Positions 46,540 through 55,805 of a stretch of 64,000 nucleotides of DNA are shown piece after piece. The position numbers and the translations under genes are program-made. Under the pieces are notes generated by a model. That model was given only the letters and a program-made list of their open reading frames with translations, was not told where the DNA came from and made no database searches. Where the stretch lies: assembly GCA_025062155.1 (NCBI GenBank), contig JANXAM010000006.1, positions 19,106-83,105 of the forward strand, in the 5' to 3' direction. Source of the DNA: Gloeomargarita sp. SKYB120. GTDB lineage: Bacteria > Cyanobacteriota > Cyanobacteriia > Gloeomargaritales > Gloeomargaritaceae. How positions within the stretch are numbered: the stretch's first letter is position 1; every line of letters starts with the position of its first letter.

Positions 46540-47952
46540 ATGCCGCCCCGCCCTGTGGACCTATCTGGCCGACCGTTTCACTTTATCGGTATCGGGGGCA
46601 TCGGGATGTCGGCTTTGGCCTATATCTTGACCAAGCGGGGCATTCCGGTTTCGGGGTCGGATGTGGCGCCCAACGGCATCAGCGACCGGCTGGCGTCTCT
46701 GGGGGTGCGCATTACCGCCCAAGATGGCTCAGCGTTGCGGGTGGCGGGGCAACCCTTACCGCAAGTGGTCTGGTCCACCGCCATCGGGGCGACGAATGTC
46801 GAGTATCAACTGGCCCAGGCGTTGGGGTGTCCACTGGTGCATCGCTCGGATGTGCTGGCGGCGCTGGCCCAAGAGTACGAGAGCATTTTGGTGGCGGGAA
46901 CCCACGGGAAGACGACGACCAGCGGCCTGATTGGGCACCTCCTGTTGCAGGCAGGCTGGGACCCGACGATTGTAATTGGCGGTGAAGTGAGCACCTGGGG
47001 CGGCAACGCGCGCTTGGGGCAAGGGCGCTTTTTGGTGGCCGAGGCCGACGAATCGGACGGGACGCTGGTGAATCTCCAGGGCCAGGTGGGGGTGATCACC
47101 AACATCGAGTGGGACCACACCAACCATTTCGCCTGCTTGGCTGACGTGGTGGAGACGTTTCGCGCCTTTGCCGCCAACTGTGAGGCGCTGGTGGTCTGCA
47201 CCGATTGCCCGACGGCGGCGGCGCTCGTGGCGTCATTGCACCGGCCAGTGGTGACCTATGGGTTAAAGGGCCTGCCTCACTACGGGGTGCAAGGGGTGGA
47301 CTATACACCGGCGGGCATCCGCGCCCAGGTGGTGCAGGGCCAACAGATGTTGGGGGAACTGACGATTCCGCTGCTGGGCGCACACAACCTGCGCAATACC
47401 CTGGCGGCGGTGGCCGTGTGCCGAGAACTAGGCATGGGGTTTGACGCCATTCAAGCAGGGGTGGCGACGTTTGCGGGCGCACGGCGGCGGTTCGAATTGC
47501 GGGGACAGGCCAACGGCATCGAATTTTACGACGACTACGCCCATCACCCTAGCGAGATTCGGGCGACCTTGAGCGCGGCTCGCCAGCGCTGGCCGCAGGG
47601 GCAACGGCGGTTGGTCGTGGTCTTTCAGCCCCATCGCTACAGTCGCACCGCTAGTTTGCTGCCGGATTTTGGGCCAGCGTTTGCCGAAGCCGACCTGGTG
47701 GTGCTGGTGGATATTTACGGCGCTGGCGAGGGCAATCCCACTGGGGTGACTGGAGAGGATGTGGCGGCCCAGGTGCGGCGGTACCATCATCAGGTGCAGT
47801 ACATTCCCACGCTAGAGGCCCTGGAGCAGGAACTTCCCCTGCTACTCCGGCCAGGGGATGCGGTGTTGTTTTTGGGAGCAGGCAACCTGAACCGGGTAAT
47901 TCCCCGGCTGATGACGATTTACCAGGCCGATGCGCCGGTGACGGTAGGATGA
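46540..47952 (+). CDS. murC: UDP-N-acetylmuramate-L-alanine ligase
   Basis: 470-residue Mur ligase that adds L-alanine to UDP-MurNAc in peptidoglycan synthesis. The start FHFIGIGGIGMSALAYILTKRG, the P-loop GTHGKTTTSGLIGHL, EADESDGTL and FYDDYAHHPSEIRATLSAAR are diagnostic. The ATG at 46540 follows GGGAG at 6 nt; a GTG 21 nt upstream is in frame. The murB gene overlaps its end by 4 bp, the common murC-murB arrangement in cyanobacteria. Confidence 0.96.
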   Translation: MPPRPVDLSGRPFHFIGIGGIGMSALAYILTKRGIPVSGSDVAPNGISDRLASLGVRITAQDGSALRVAGQPLPQVVWSTAIGATNVEYQLAQALGCPLVHRSDVLAALAQEYESILVAGTHGKTTTSGLIGHLLLQAGWDPTIVIGGEVSTWGGNARLGQGRFLVAEADESDGTLVNLQGQVGVITNIEWDHTNHFACLADVVETFRAFAANCEALVVCTDCPTAAALVASLHRPVVTYGLKGLPHYGVQGVDYTPAGIRAQVVQGQQMLGELTIPLLGAHNLRNTLAAVAVCRELGMGFDAIQAGVATFAGARRRFELRGQANGIEFYDDYAHHPSEIRATLSAARQRWPQGQRRLVVVFQPHRYSRTASLLPDFGPAFAEADLVVLVDIYGAGEGNPTGVTGEDVAAQVRRYHHQVQYIPTLEALEQELPLLLRPGDAVLFLGAGNLNRVIPRLMTIYQADAPVTVG

Positions 47953-48833
47953 CTGCGGTGGTTCTTTGGCAAGCCCAGGTGCCGCTGGCGGCTTGGACGA
48001 CCTATCGCGTTGGAGGCAACGCCCAATGGTTTGCCTGTCCACGCACGCTGGCAGAACTCCAGGCGCTCCTGGCTTGGGTGACTCGGGAGCAGGTACCGCT
48101 GACGGTGCTCGGGGCCGGTTCCAATGTGTTGATCAGCGACCGAGGCATTGAGGGCTTGGTGCTCTGCACTCGCTATTTGCGAGGAGCGACCTGGGAAAAA
48201 CAGACCGGCCAGGTGATAGCAGCCGCAGGAATGCCCTTGCCCCAGTTGGCTTGGGAGGCGGCGCGACGGGGCTGGCGGGGATTAGCTTGGGCGGTCGGGA
48301 TCCCGGGCACGGTTGGCGGTGCGGTGGTGATGAACGCTGGTGCGCAGGGGGGGTGTACCGCCGAGTACTTGGTCAGCGCCGAGGTCTGGATGGACGGGCA
48401 AATTCGGACCCTGACCCCCGCCGACCTGGACTACCGCTACCGTGACTCCAGGCTGCAGCGAACCCTGGGCGTGGTGCTGTCGGCCCGTTGGCAATGTTGC
48501 CCTGGGGATGACCCGCTGGCGCTGTTGCAGCAGACGGGGGCCTACCTGCATCACCGACGCACGACCCAGCCCTACCATTTGCCCAGTTGCGGCAGCGTGT
48601 TTCGCAATCCCCCCCAGTACGCCGCTGGTTGGCTCATCGAACAGAGCGGTCTCAAGGGGTTTCAAATCGGCCGGGCCCAGGTCTCACCCCTACACGCCAA
48701 CTTCATCGTCAATTTAGGGGGCGCAACGGCGCAAAATATTTACGACTTGATTTGCTATGTGCAGGCGACGGTAGCAGAGCGCTGGGGGATTCACCTGCAA
48801 CCGGAGGTCAAGTTTCTGGGGGCGTTTGGTTGA
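47949..48833 (+). CDS. murB: UDP-N-acetylenolpyruvoylglucosamine reductase
   Basis: 294-residue FAD enzyme that reduces UDP-GlcNAc-enolpyruvate to UDP-MurNAc. FAD-binding TVLGAGSNVLISDRGIEGLV, GIPGTVGGAVVMNAGAQGG, the catalytic Ser in PSCGSVFRNP and the late LHANFIVN segment are present. The ATG at 47949 overlaps the murC stop (ATGA), so expression is coupled although murB acts before murC. Confidence 0.96.
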   Translation: MTAVVLWQAQVPLAAWTTYRVGGNAQWFACPRTLAELQALLAWVTREQVPLTVLGAGSNVLISDRGIEGLVLCTRYLRGATWEKQTGQVIAAAGMPLPQLAWEAARRGWRGLAWAVGIPGTVGGAVVMNAGAQGGCTAEYLVSAEVWMDGQIRTLTPADLDYRYRDSRLQRTLGVVLSARWQCCPGDDPLALLQQTGAYLHHRRTTQPYHLPSCGSVFRNPPQYAAGWLIEQSGLKGFQIGRAQVSPLHANFIVNLGGATAQNIYDLICYVQATVAERWGIHLQPEVKFLGAFG

Positions 48834-48902
48834 CGGCTCGGCAAAGGCGCTACACTGAAGTCGCTGGCGATTCACCCGTCAGGAATTGTTGAGTCAGACG
48901 TG

Positions 48903-50540
48903 ATGCTTTCTGGTTTTGCTCGGACGACCGAACGCCAGGCAGAAATTGCCGAAGTCCTCCTGCGCAACGGCTGGAAATTTATGCGGCAGTTGGTGTTGGG
49001 GAAAAAAGCGGGCGAGCCGGAATTACCCCCACCGGCGGTGCTGCGGCAAATCCTGGTGGAACTGGGGCCGGTCTACGTCAAGTTAGGGCAACTGCTCAGC
49101 ACCCGCCCTGACCTGTTGCCGGTGCGCTACACGGAGGCCTTGAGTTCGCTGCAAAGTCGGGTGCCGCCGGTGGATTGGTCGGATATGGAGGTGGTAATCC
49201 GCCGGGAATTGCCCCAGCCCTACGGCACGGTGTTTGCCCATGTGCATCCCCAGCCGGTGGCCGCTGGTTCCATCGGGCAGACCTATCGGGCTACCTTGAC
49301 CGACGGGACAGAAGTCGCCCTTAAGGTGCAGCGACCGGGGATTGCCGAGGTGATTGACCAGGATTTGACCCTGCTGCGCTCCCTGGCGGCCCTGGCGGAA
49401 CAAACTGAGTGGGGGCAGAGTTGGAACTTGGTGGCCTTGGTGGACGAATTCAGCGCGGTGCTGCTGCAGGAGTTGGACTTCACCCGCGAGGCGGCCTTTA
49501 CCCGCCAGATTGGGCAGAATTTGCAGCGTTCCCCGTGGCCGGAGGTGCGCCAGCTCAAAATCCCCCAGGTGTACGAAGCCTTCAGCACGCCTCGCCTGCT
49601 GCTCCTGGAGTGGCTAGATGGCGTACCGCTGTTGGCTGGGTATCGCACGACGGACCGCACCCAGGGGCCAGCTATTGCCCGAATGCTGCTGCGGGCGTTT
49701 TTCCAGCAAATTTGCTGGGATGGGCTGTTTCACGCTGACCCCCACCCCGGCAATTTCTTCTACTTAAAAGACGGTCGGGTGGCGCTGCTGGACTTCGGGA
49801 ATGTGGCCCGTTTGGACCCCCGCACCCAGGCGTTGATGACCGAGTTTTTGCTGGCGCTGGTGACCCTGGACCCGCGCCGCTGCGTGCAGTTAACCCTGGA
49901 ACTGGCAGAATCCCCTCGCCCCGACGACCTGAACCAGTTGGAGCAGGACTTTGGCCGGTTGTTGCGCCGCTATTACCCCCGCACCCTCGACCAGATGAAC
50001 TTTGGGCAATTGCTGCGAGATATTTTGGAAACGGCCCGCCAAAACCGGGTGCGCTTGCCGGGGAGTATGGGGGTGCTGGCCCGCACACTGGCCTATTTAG
50101 AGAGCATGGGCCGCGAACTCGACCCCCAATTTGACTTAGTGGCGGAAATTCGACCCTTAATGGGCCGCCTGCTGCAACAGCAGTTGCTGGGGGGTGATGG
50201 ACTCCCTGTCCTGCTACAAACGGCCCTGGATTTGCGTTCCCTGTCTTTAGATTCGCCGCGGCAGGTGGAGTTGCTGTTGCGGCGGGTGAATTCGGAGAAC
50301 TTGCGCTGGCAGGTGCAGATTGCCGATTTAGCGGGGCTTGAGCGGGCCTTGGATACAGCCTCCCATCGCTTGGCCTACAGCGTGGTGGTGGCGGCGTTTA
50401 TCATCGGAGCGGCGATTATCTTTGACCGAGGCCAAGCGAATCTGCCGTTGTTTTTGGGAGCGGGGTTGCTGCTGGTGGGGGCGACGACGCTGGGCTTTTG
50501 GCTGCTGTTTCGTCTCCTGCGGCCCCCGCGCCTGCGTTAG
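48903..50540 (+). CDS. ABC1/UbiB family atypical kinase
   Basis: 545-residue protein of the ABC1/UbiB family. The KxGQ motif (VKLGQLLSTRPDLLP), the ATP-site stretch AAGSIGQTYRATLTDGTEVALK, LQELDFTREAAF, the catalytic FHADPHPGNFF and LLDFGNVARL are in order, and two membrane spans end the protein (about residues 495-540). In cyanobacteria and plastids such proteins affect prenylquinone metabolism and thylakoid lipids. ATG at 48903 preferred over an adjacent GTG at 48900. Confidence 0.92.
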   Translation: MLSGFARTTERQAEIAEVLLRNGWKFMRQLVLGKKAGEPELPPPAVLRQILVELGPVYVKLGQLLSTRPDLLPVRYTEALSSLQSRVPPVDWSDMEVVIRRELPQPYGTVFAHVHPQPVAAGSIGQTYRATLTDGTEVALKVQRPGIAEVIDQDLTLLRSLAALAEQTEWGQSWNLVALVDEFSAVLLQELDFTREAAFTRQIGQNLQRSPWPEVRQLKIPQVYEAFSTPRLLLLEWLDGVPLLAGYRTTDRTQGPAIARMLLRAFFQQICWDGLFHADPHPGNFFYLKDGRVALLDFGNVARLDPRTQALMTEFLLALVTLDPRRCVQLTLELAESPRPDDLNQLEQDFGRLLRRYYPRTLDQMNFGQLLRDILETARQNRVRLPGSMGVLARTLAYLESMGRELDPQFDLVAEIRPLMGRLLQQQLLGGDGLPVLLQTALDLRSLSLDSPRQVELLLRRVNSENLRWQVQIADLAGLERALDTASHRLAYSVVVAAFIIGAAIIFDRGQANLPLFLGAGLLLVGATTLGFWLLFRLLRPPRLR

Positions 50541-50596
50541 GCTGTTCCACAGCCAGCAGGAACAGTCCCTAGACTAGAGATAGGGTGCATACGGGC

Positions 50597-52348
50597 ATGG
50601 CTACAACATCTGAACGGGCGCAACGTGGGTGGGAAGGGCTGCCATTCTCCCCCGAAGTGTTGCTGTTGACCCTGGCAGCTCTGATGGGCGGTGGGACAGG
50701 ATTGTGCGTTGTTGCGTTTCGGCTGGCCATTGCAGCGATCCATTGGAGTGCTTTTGAAATCTTGATGGGGTGGATCGGCGGCTGGGGCACCTGGAGTTTG
50801 GCGCTGGTGCCCGTTCTTGGCGGCGCACTGGTGGGTCTCCTGACCTGGTGGGCGCGGGATTGGCCGGTTGTGAGCGTGCGGGCGCAACTGTGGCGGTTAG
50901 GTTTAGCGGCTCTGTCTCTAGGGATGGGTGCATCATTGGGACCCGAAGCCCCTAGTGTGGATTTGGGCGTCTATTGGGGGCGCAATCTCGGACAACGGCT
51001 GCGAGTTTCCCAGGAACGATACTTGGTTTTGCAGGCGGCGGGTGCAGCCGCAGGTTTGGCGGCGGGCTTCAACGCTCCTATTGCCGGTGCCTTCTTCGCC
51101 TTTGAGGTGGTGCTAGGGACAACGTTTACCGGCTCCGCCGTGCCCCTCGTGCTCTTGGCCGCTGTGGTAGGGGGACTGGTTGCCCAGGCGGGATTGGGAG
51201 CGCAACCGGCCTTCAGCCTGCCCCCCTACGAAGTGCGCACCGTGTTGGAATTGCCCCTGTACCTGGGGTTAGGCGTGCTGGCCAGCGGGCTAGCCATCCT
51301 CTACACGGCGTCTTTAGGGGAATTACGACCTGGCCGACTCCGGGGGATACCAAGCTGGCTCCAACCAATGCTAGGTGGACTGGTGATTGGCGCCGTAGCC
51401 CTGGTGTTGCCCCAGACCCTAGGGATTGGCTATGAGGTCATTGAAGCCATGCTCCAGGATGTGCATTTTCCCCTGGGGCTGTTGCTGACGCTCTTGCCCG
51501 TCAAACTCGCATTAACGGTGGTCAGTTATGCGACTGGTTGGGTTGGGGGCTTGTTTGCGCCGGCCTTGTTTTTAGGGGCCGTTCTCGGTTCCGCCTATGG
51601 TCAAGTTGCAGGCCAGGTGTTGGCTACGGCTCACATTCACATTGCCGACCCACCCGCCTACGCTATGGTGGGCATGGCGGCCCTCCTGGCCTGTAGCACC
51701 CGTGCCCCTTTGACGGCCATCCTGTTGTTGTTTGAATTGACCCGCAACTATTTGATCATCCTGCCGGCGATGGCGGCGGTGGGGTTGAGCATTTGGCTGC
51801 TGGACCAGGTCTATCCCCATGGAGCGCCCATTGGCCTGCATTCTCTGGACCGGGAAGAACAGCGATTTCTCGCGGATTTGCGGGTGATGGATGCCATGAT
51901 CCCGCCGCCGTTGCTAGTGCCGCCGGAGCGGAGCCTGGGGAAAGTTGCTCAAATGCTCATGGAGAACCAGCAGCATACCGCGCTTGTGGTCAATGCCCAG
52001 CGAGAACTGGTGGGCTTGTTGACCCCCCAGGACATCCAGCGGGCGATTCGCACCCATGGCCCCCTGTGGTATTCCGTGCCGGTGGGGGAATGGTGTACCC
52101 GCGAGTTGCAAACTATTTATCCCGACCAAAGTCTAGAGCAGGCTCGGCAACGCATGCTCATGCGCGGCTTATGTCAGTTGCCAGTGGTGAGTCGGGGCAA
52201 GACGCAGCAAGTGATTGGGCTACTCGAAAAAGACCGGATCGAGACGATTCAAAAGTTAGCCCTGACACAGCGGGTCCTGGCGCAAAATTTGAATTTACTA
52301 AATGGTCATGGAGCCGCCGTTGAATCTCCCAACTCCATCAAATCCTGA
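50597..52348 (+). CDS. ClC-type chloride channel or transporter with CBS pair
   Basis: 583-residue ClC protein. It has about ten or more membrane helices with the signature LGMGASLGPEAPSVDLG, where the Glu is at the position of the gating glutamate, and AAAGLAAGFNAPIAGAFFAFE. The C-terminal 150 residues carry two CBS modules (VMDAMIPPPLLVPPERSLGK; LQTIYPDQSLEQARQRML). The second, proton-coupling glutamate of exchangers cannot be judged without alignment, so channel versus antiporter is open. The ATG at 50597 is used; a GTG 12 nt earlier is in frame. The next gene begins 45 bp later in A+T-richer DNA. Confidence 0.9.
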   Translation: MATTSERAQRGWEGLPFSPEVLLLTLAALMGGGTGLCVVAFRLAIAAIHWSAFEILMGWIGGWGTWSLALVPVLGGALVGLLTWWARDWPVVSVRAQLWRLGLAALSLGMGASLGPEAPSVDLGVYWGRNLGQRLRVSQERYLVLQAAGAAAGLAAGFNAPIAGAFFAFEVVLGTTFTGSAVPLVLLAAVVGGLVAQAGLGAQPAFSLPPYEVRTVLELPLYLGLGVLASGLAILYTASLGELRPGRLRGIPSWLQPMLGGLVIGAVALVLPQTLGIGYEVIEAMLQDVHFPLGLLLTLLPVKLALTVVSYATGWVGGLFAPALFLGAVLGSAYGQVAGQVLATAHIHIADPPAYAMVGMAALLACSTRAPLTAILLLFELTRNYLIILPAMAAVGLSIWLLDQVYPHGAPIGLHSLDREEQRFLADLRVMDAMIPPPLLVPPERSLGKVAQMLMENQQHTALVVNAQRELVGLLTPQDIQRAIRTHGPLWYSVPVGEWCTRELQTIYPDQSLEQARQRMLMRGLCQLPVVSRGKTQQVIGLLEKDRIETIQKLALTQRVLAQNLNLLNGHGAAVESPNSIKS

Positions 52349-52350
52349 GT

Positions 52351-52356
52351 TATAAT
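52351..52356 (+). promoter_or_regulatory. Candidate -10 element before the histidine kinase gene
   Basis: A perfect TATAAT three bases after the ClC stop codon and 38 bp before the kinase ATG. No good -35 hexamer stands at 16-18 bp, so it could be an activator-dependent promoter or chance; it suits separate transcription of the kinase-regulator pair. Confidence 0.35.
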
Positions 52357-52393
52357 GCGCGGCTAAGAGAAGCCGAGGCATCTCGGGCAGTAA

Positions 52394-54217
52394 ATGAGTA
52401 ATGCGGCTAGAAGAGTGAAGGATCTTCTAAAAACTGGTCAAGCCTATATCAGTAGAGCTTGTCAAATCTACATTGATCTAGCTGATAGCACTAACAACCA
52501 TATTGGTTGGGCAATAGGTGGACTTCTCTTTGCATCAGGAATGACGTTCTTGACGATGATTTCTCCTGTAATTAGTCCGGTTCGACATGCCTTTCGTATG
52601 TACTACGAAGAAACCATACCTAGGGTGCAGACAGTGGATTTTAATATGCTTTTTCATATGCTGCCCCAGGCCTTGTCCCAAGCATCTCATGGGCAGAAGT
52701 TTAAAGATATCTTTGCCAGGGGTCAGTCCAATAATCCTAAAGCCCAGGCCATTCGGCAAATTCTGGATAGCAACTATGGTGTCTTTAGTCTAGTGATTAC
52801 CGATGAATCTGTCCCTGTGTTGAGTGATGAAAAGCAGATTTTATATAAGACCAAGCGACAAAACCTGAAAGATATTCTGGACGAAGGCCACGCCATACAT
52901 ACAGACTTGATTCTTTATCCTCATCCTGTATGCAATGTGGCTGGTTATAAGGACCCCAAAGCTACAGACCTTATCATCAATTATGATTGCGTCAAAGCTA
53001 TACGAGCAGCGGTTGTCTCTGGAAAGAGCAAGGTTGTGGGTCGGGTGCATTATATTCGAGGTAAGACCCCAGATTATCTGAATAATCTCTTTTTATTTCT
53101 TCAGAATTTTTGGGGGAATGAAAGTGGGTACTCGTTCCTTCGAACAAGCATATACTTTACATTTTCTGGCTGGCTTCTCTTTTTCGCAATTGTTTATGTT
53201 GCCTTTAAGGAAAGGTATCTTCAGAATATATCAAGAAAGCTTGATGAGGAGAGATTCCATCGTGAATTAGCAGAGAGACATGAGGAAATAGAGAAGCGAA
53301 AACGACAAGCTGCTGAAACTGAAGCTGAGCTTGCTAGAGCTCGTGCTGAACTGATGAGCTTGTATCAACTAGATTGCCGAATTCGTTCTCTCTTTGATGC
53401 AGAGTTTGGTGCGCCGATAGGCAACCAGCTACAGATCATTAAAAGTCATTTTCTAGCTGTCATGCTCCGCCTTGATAATGATGTGCGTAATATTCATCAT
53501 GACCTAAGCAAAGCTTCCTTACTCAGATCCCCTGAAGATCTTCGGGAAAGAATCAGCGCAGTCCTTACCAATACTGACCGGGATGATGTGGTTAGAGACA
53601 TAGCGGATAGTTTAGATAGGATTCACCAAAGCTTTGTCGTCATTAAGCAGCTAAGAGATGACTTGGGAGAAATTACAGCTCTGGAGCCCCGACCTTGCTC
53701 AATCCTAGAGTTAATCAAATCTGTTTACACTAGAGCCAAAGAACGTTTACCACAAGCAAGCCTGATATTTGAATACCAGGGCAAGCCTTTGGATGATAAC
53801 CACTTAGACCAATTCGAAGAGAAGGAAAGAAGACATACAATCCTTATTAATCCATGGCATTTTAGGAGCATACTAAAGAACGTAATAGATAATGCCTATG
53901 CTGCTTGCAATAGAGAAGGCATCAGGCCCGAGATTAGAGTTGGTTGCTGTGTGTATGAAGAGCAGAACAAATGCATTGTTACTGTTCAAGATAATGGCCC
54001 AGGTATTCCTACGCATATCATCGATAAAATTTACAGTTCACCTGAGAAACTAAATCCTCGCCCAAATCGAGGAAAAGGAAGTATGATTTGCTTTGCTTAT
54101 CTGAGCTTCTGGAATGCTTCAGCGAAAGCTGAGAACCTAGATAGAGGCGCGAGAGTAACTCTTGAATTCTGCCTAGAACCCCAGAGAGTGATACAGATCT
54201 CAACCCAAAATAATTAG
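52394..54217 (+). CDS. Membrane sensor histidine kinase
   Basis: 607-residue two-span sensor kinase. TM1 is at about residues 37-60, an extracytoplasmic sensor region of about 190 residues follows (containing Cys180 and Cys199), TM2 at about 252-271, a charged coiled coil (275-325), then a dimerisation region with RNIHHDLSKAS (candidate phospho-His 368 or 369). The ATPase domain shows ILKNVIDNAYAACNR (N box), VQDNGPGIP (G1) and NRGKGSMICFAY (G2-like). The sensor region is not one I recognise. Codon use and base composition are A+T-richer than the neighbours, suggesting acquisition. It is followed at 28 bp by its likely partner, a response regulator with a RelE-like tail. Confidence 0.82.
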   Translation: MSNAARRVKDLLKTGQAYISRACQIYIDLADSTNNHIGWAIGGLLFASGMTFLTMISPVISPVRHAFRMYYEETIPRVQTVDFNMLFHMLPQALSQASHGQKFKDIFARGQSNNPKAQAIRQILDSNYGVFSLVITDESVPVLSDEKQILYKTKRQNLKDILDEGHAIHTDLILYPHPVCNVAGYKDPKATDLIINYDCVKAIRAAVVSGKSKVVGRVHYIRGKTPDYLNNLFLFLQNFWGNESGYSFLRTSIYFTFSGWLLFFAIVYVAFKERYLQNISRKLDEERFHRELAERHEEIEKRKRQAAETEAELARARAELMSLYQLDCRIRSLFDAEFGAPIGNQLQIIKSHFLAVMLRLDNDVRNIHHDLSKASLLRSPEDLRERISAVLTNTDRDDVVRDIADSLDRIHQSFVVIKQLRDDLGEITALEPRPCSILELIKSVYTRAKERLPQASLIFEYQGKPLDDNHLDQFEEKERRHTILINPWHFRSILKNVIDNAYAACNREGIRPEIRVGCCVYEEQNKCIVTVQDNGPGIPTHIIDKIYSSPEKLNPRPNRGKGSMICFAYLSFWNASAKAENLDRGARVTLEFCLEPQRVIQISTQNN

Positions 54218-54245
54218 GCCTATTGAAGGACAGGAGATGCAGACC

Positions 54246-55232
54246 ATGACGCTCATTTTAGTTGTCGAAGACGACCGGGAAGTTGCATCTATTTGGCAAA
54301 ATTGGTTGCAGAGTTGGGGTTACGACTGTGACCTCGCCCACACCTATCGAAGTGCAATTGACAAAATCTTAGCAAGTGTTCGTAGCCAGCCGGAAGAGTC
54401 TAAGGAGTATGACCTGATTATTTTAGACCATAACTTGGATGGTGGTCTCACGGGACTGGATGTTCTGATTGACCTGGCTGAATGCCACGGATTACAGGAT
54501 TACGGGCTTTACCGGGTAGTCGTCGCAACGGCCTCTACCGAAATGGCCATCGTGCCAGAATATGCTAGGCTCGGTGCTGTGAGTCATCTCGTCAAGGACA
54601 TCAATGAACATCAATTGCACGCAGCAGTTATTAACGCATTGAGCCAGCGAGAACGATACACCAATTACAGGTACGACTGGGAGACAGCTATCGAATTGCT
54701 TCAAGAGCTGAATTTGCTACCCGCAATCGATGAGATGCAGCGGGAAATTGAACGACTAAGGTTTATTGAAGAAGCCTATGAACAATTGCGAAGGGATTTG
54801 CAAGAGATAGACAGAACAAAGATTATTGACAGATATGAACAGGCCACAGAGCTTGTTAGAAGAAGTTTTGTTCAAATAGATTCAATCTTACCCTTTCTAA
54901 AACCCTTTAGCGTAACCAGGAATTTTCTAGATGATGTTAGGGAAGTTTTCAGGAAACGACGTCTAATCTTTCATGCGCTCCAAAGTTACTTGTGCCGGAT
55001 TGCTGGTAACCCGAACGCTTATATGGTTAAACACTTGGAAGGAAGGGCAACTGGCCACTATGAATATCGCGTTGGTCGTGACTACCGCCTCTACTTCCGC
55101 CGAGAGAATGGTCAGATTGTTTTGGAAAGGTTTGATGATAAAAAAAATCAGGGTAAAGTTCTGGAGTACATCGAAAAAACAGGCGGTGGTTCCATATTCA
55201 CTGGTGACCGACAAGCCTATTTACTGTCGTAG
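54246..55232 (+). CDS. Response regulator fused to a RelE/ParE-like domain
   Basis: 328-residue protein. Residues 1-125 are a receiver domain: acidic pocket EDD (8-10), phospho-acceptor Asp61 in LIILDHNLDGG, Thr95 in VVVATAST and Lys117 in SHLVKD. A helical linker (130-225, coiled-coil-like EMQREIERLRFIEEAYEQL) follows. The last ~90 residues resemble RelE/ParE/YoeB toxins: a two-helix start ending at NPNAYMVKHLEG, then GHYEYRVGRDYRLYFRR and GQIVLERFDDKKNQGKVLEY, the strand pattern of that fold. No DNA-binding domain is seen. AGGAG lies 9 nt before the ATG at 54246; an ATG 9 nt earlier is possible. The toxin-like identification is my pattern reading and needs structural checking. It overlaps the convergent next gene by 35 bp. 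Confidence 0.75.
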   Translation: MTLILVVEDDREVASIWQNWLQSWGYDCDLAHTYRSAIDKILASVRSQPEESKEYDLIILDHNLDGGLTGLDVLIDLAECHGLQDYGLYRVVVATASTEMAIVPEYARLGAVSHLVKDINEHQLHAAVINALSQRERYTNYRYDWETAIELLQELNLLPAIDEMQREIERLRFIEEAYEQLRRDLQEIDRTKIIDRYEQATELVRRSFVQIDSILPFLKPFSVTRNFLDDVREVFRKRRLIFHALQSYLCRIAGNPNAYMVKHLEGRATGHYEYRVGRDYRLYFRRENGQIVLERFDDKKNQGKVLEYIEKTGGGSIFTGDRQAYLLS

Positions 55233-55614
55233 CAATCGTCGGGAAAAGGTCAACGGATGTTTCAATGACAGCCGCCGCGCTGTAATACAGCATGGCATTA
55301 AATCCGCCTGTATCCCCCGACCTGCGAAAGTCAGTACGGACAGCAATCACCGGGATTCCCTTTGCCACGGCATAGCCGCACTCCCAGCATGTGCCACTGT
55401 CAGCGTCAGCGCCGTCCAGGATTGCCACCACCACGTCGGCATTCGACAGCCCTTCTAAACAAGTCTGGTAAATATCTCTGCCCGCCTTGCCCTCGCACGC
55501 GACCTGGGGACAAAAGACGGTTAACCCCTGGTCCTGCAAGTATCGGGCCAAGTCTAGGTTGAACGTCTGTTCCGCCAAGGTGAATAAGGGCGCCGCTAGA
55601 TAGACCTTGGCCAT
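55198..55614 (-). CDS. Nucleoside 2-deoxyribosyltransferase-like protein
   Basis: 138-residue enzyme of the nucleoside 2-deoxyribosyltransferase family, which exchanges or hydrolyses the base of deoxynucleosides or nucleotides. KVYLAAPLFTLAEQTFN at the start, SNADVVVAILDGADADSGTCWE with the catalytic Glu region, and ECGYAVAKGIPVIAVRTDFR are the family marks. The ATG at 55614 gives MAKVYLAAP; five further codons upstream are open. It converges on the response regulator gene with a 35-bp overlap. Confidence 0.88.
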   Translation of the reverse strand: MAKVYLAAPLFTLAEQTFNLDLARYLQDQGLTVFCPQVACEGKAGRDIYQTCLEGLSNADVVVAILDGADADSGTCWECGYAVAKGIPVIAVRTDFRRSGDTGGFNAMLYYSAAAVIETSVDLFPTIATTVNRLVGHQ

Positions 55615-55741
55615 CGGTTCGCACCGCAATACCGCTGTCCTTAACAGGTTACCATCCCCACCACTGTAAATTTTTGTGTACTTGTTTCTTAACGTCTGCT
55701 AGGCGAGAACGGGACGGTAAATAAACTTGTTCGCCGTAGCC

Positions 55742-55769
55742 TTAGACTTTTCTTTATAGCGACTATAGG
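55742..55769 (+). promoter_or_regulatory. Candidate bicA promoter
   Basis: TTAGAC (55742-55747) and TATAGG (55764-55769), separated by 16 bp, lie 37 bp before the bicA ATG in the 191-bp divergent region 55615-55805. The area is A+T-rich and holds further TTA/TAA half-sites that CcmR- or CmpR-type regulators could use, but no site is certain. Confidence 0.35.
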
Positions 55770-55805
55770 CATCCCTCATCAGAGCGATCAACAGCGATTG
55801 GACCC

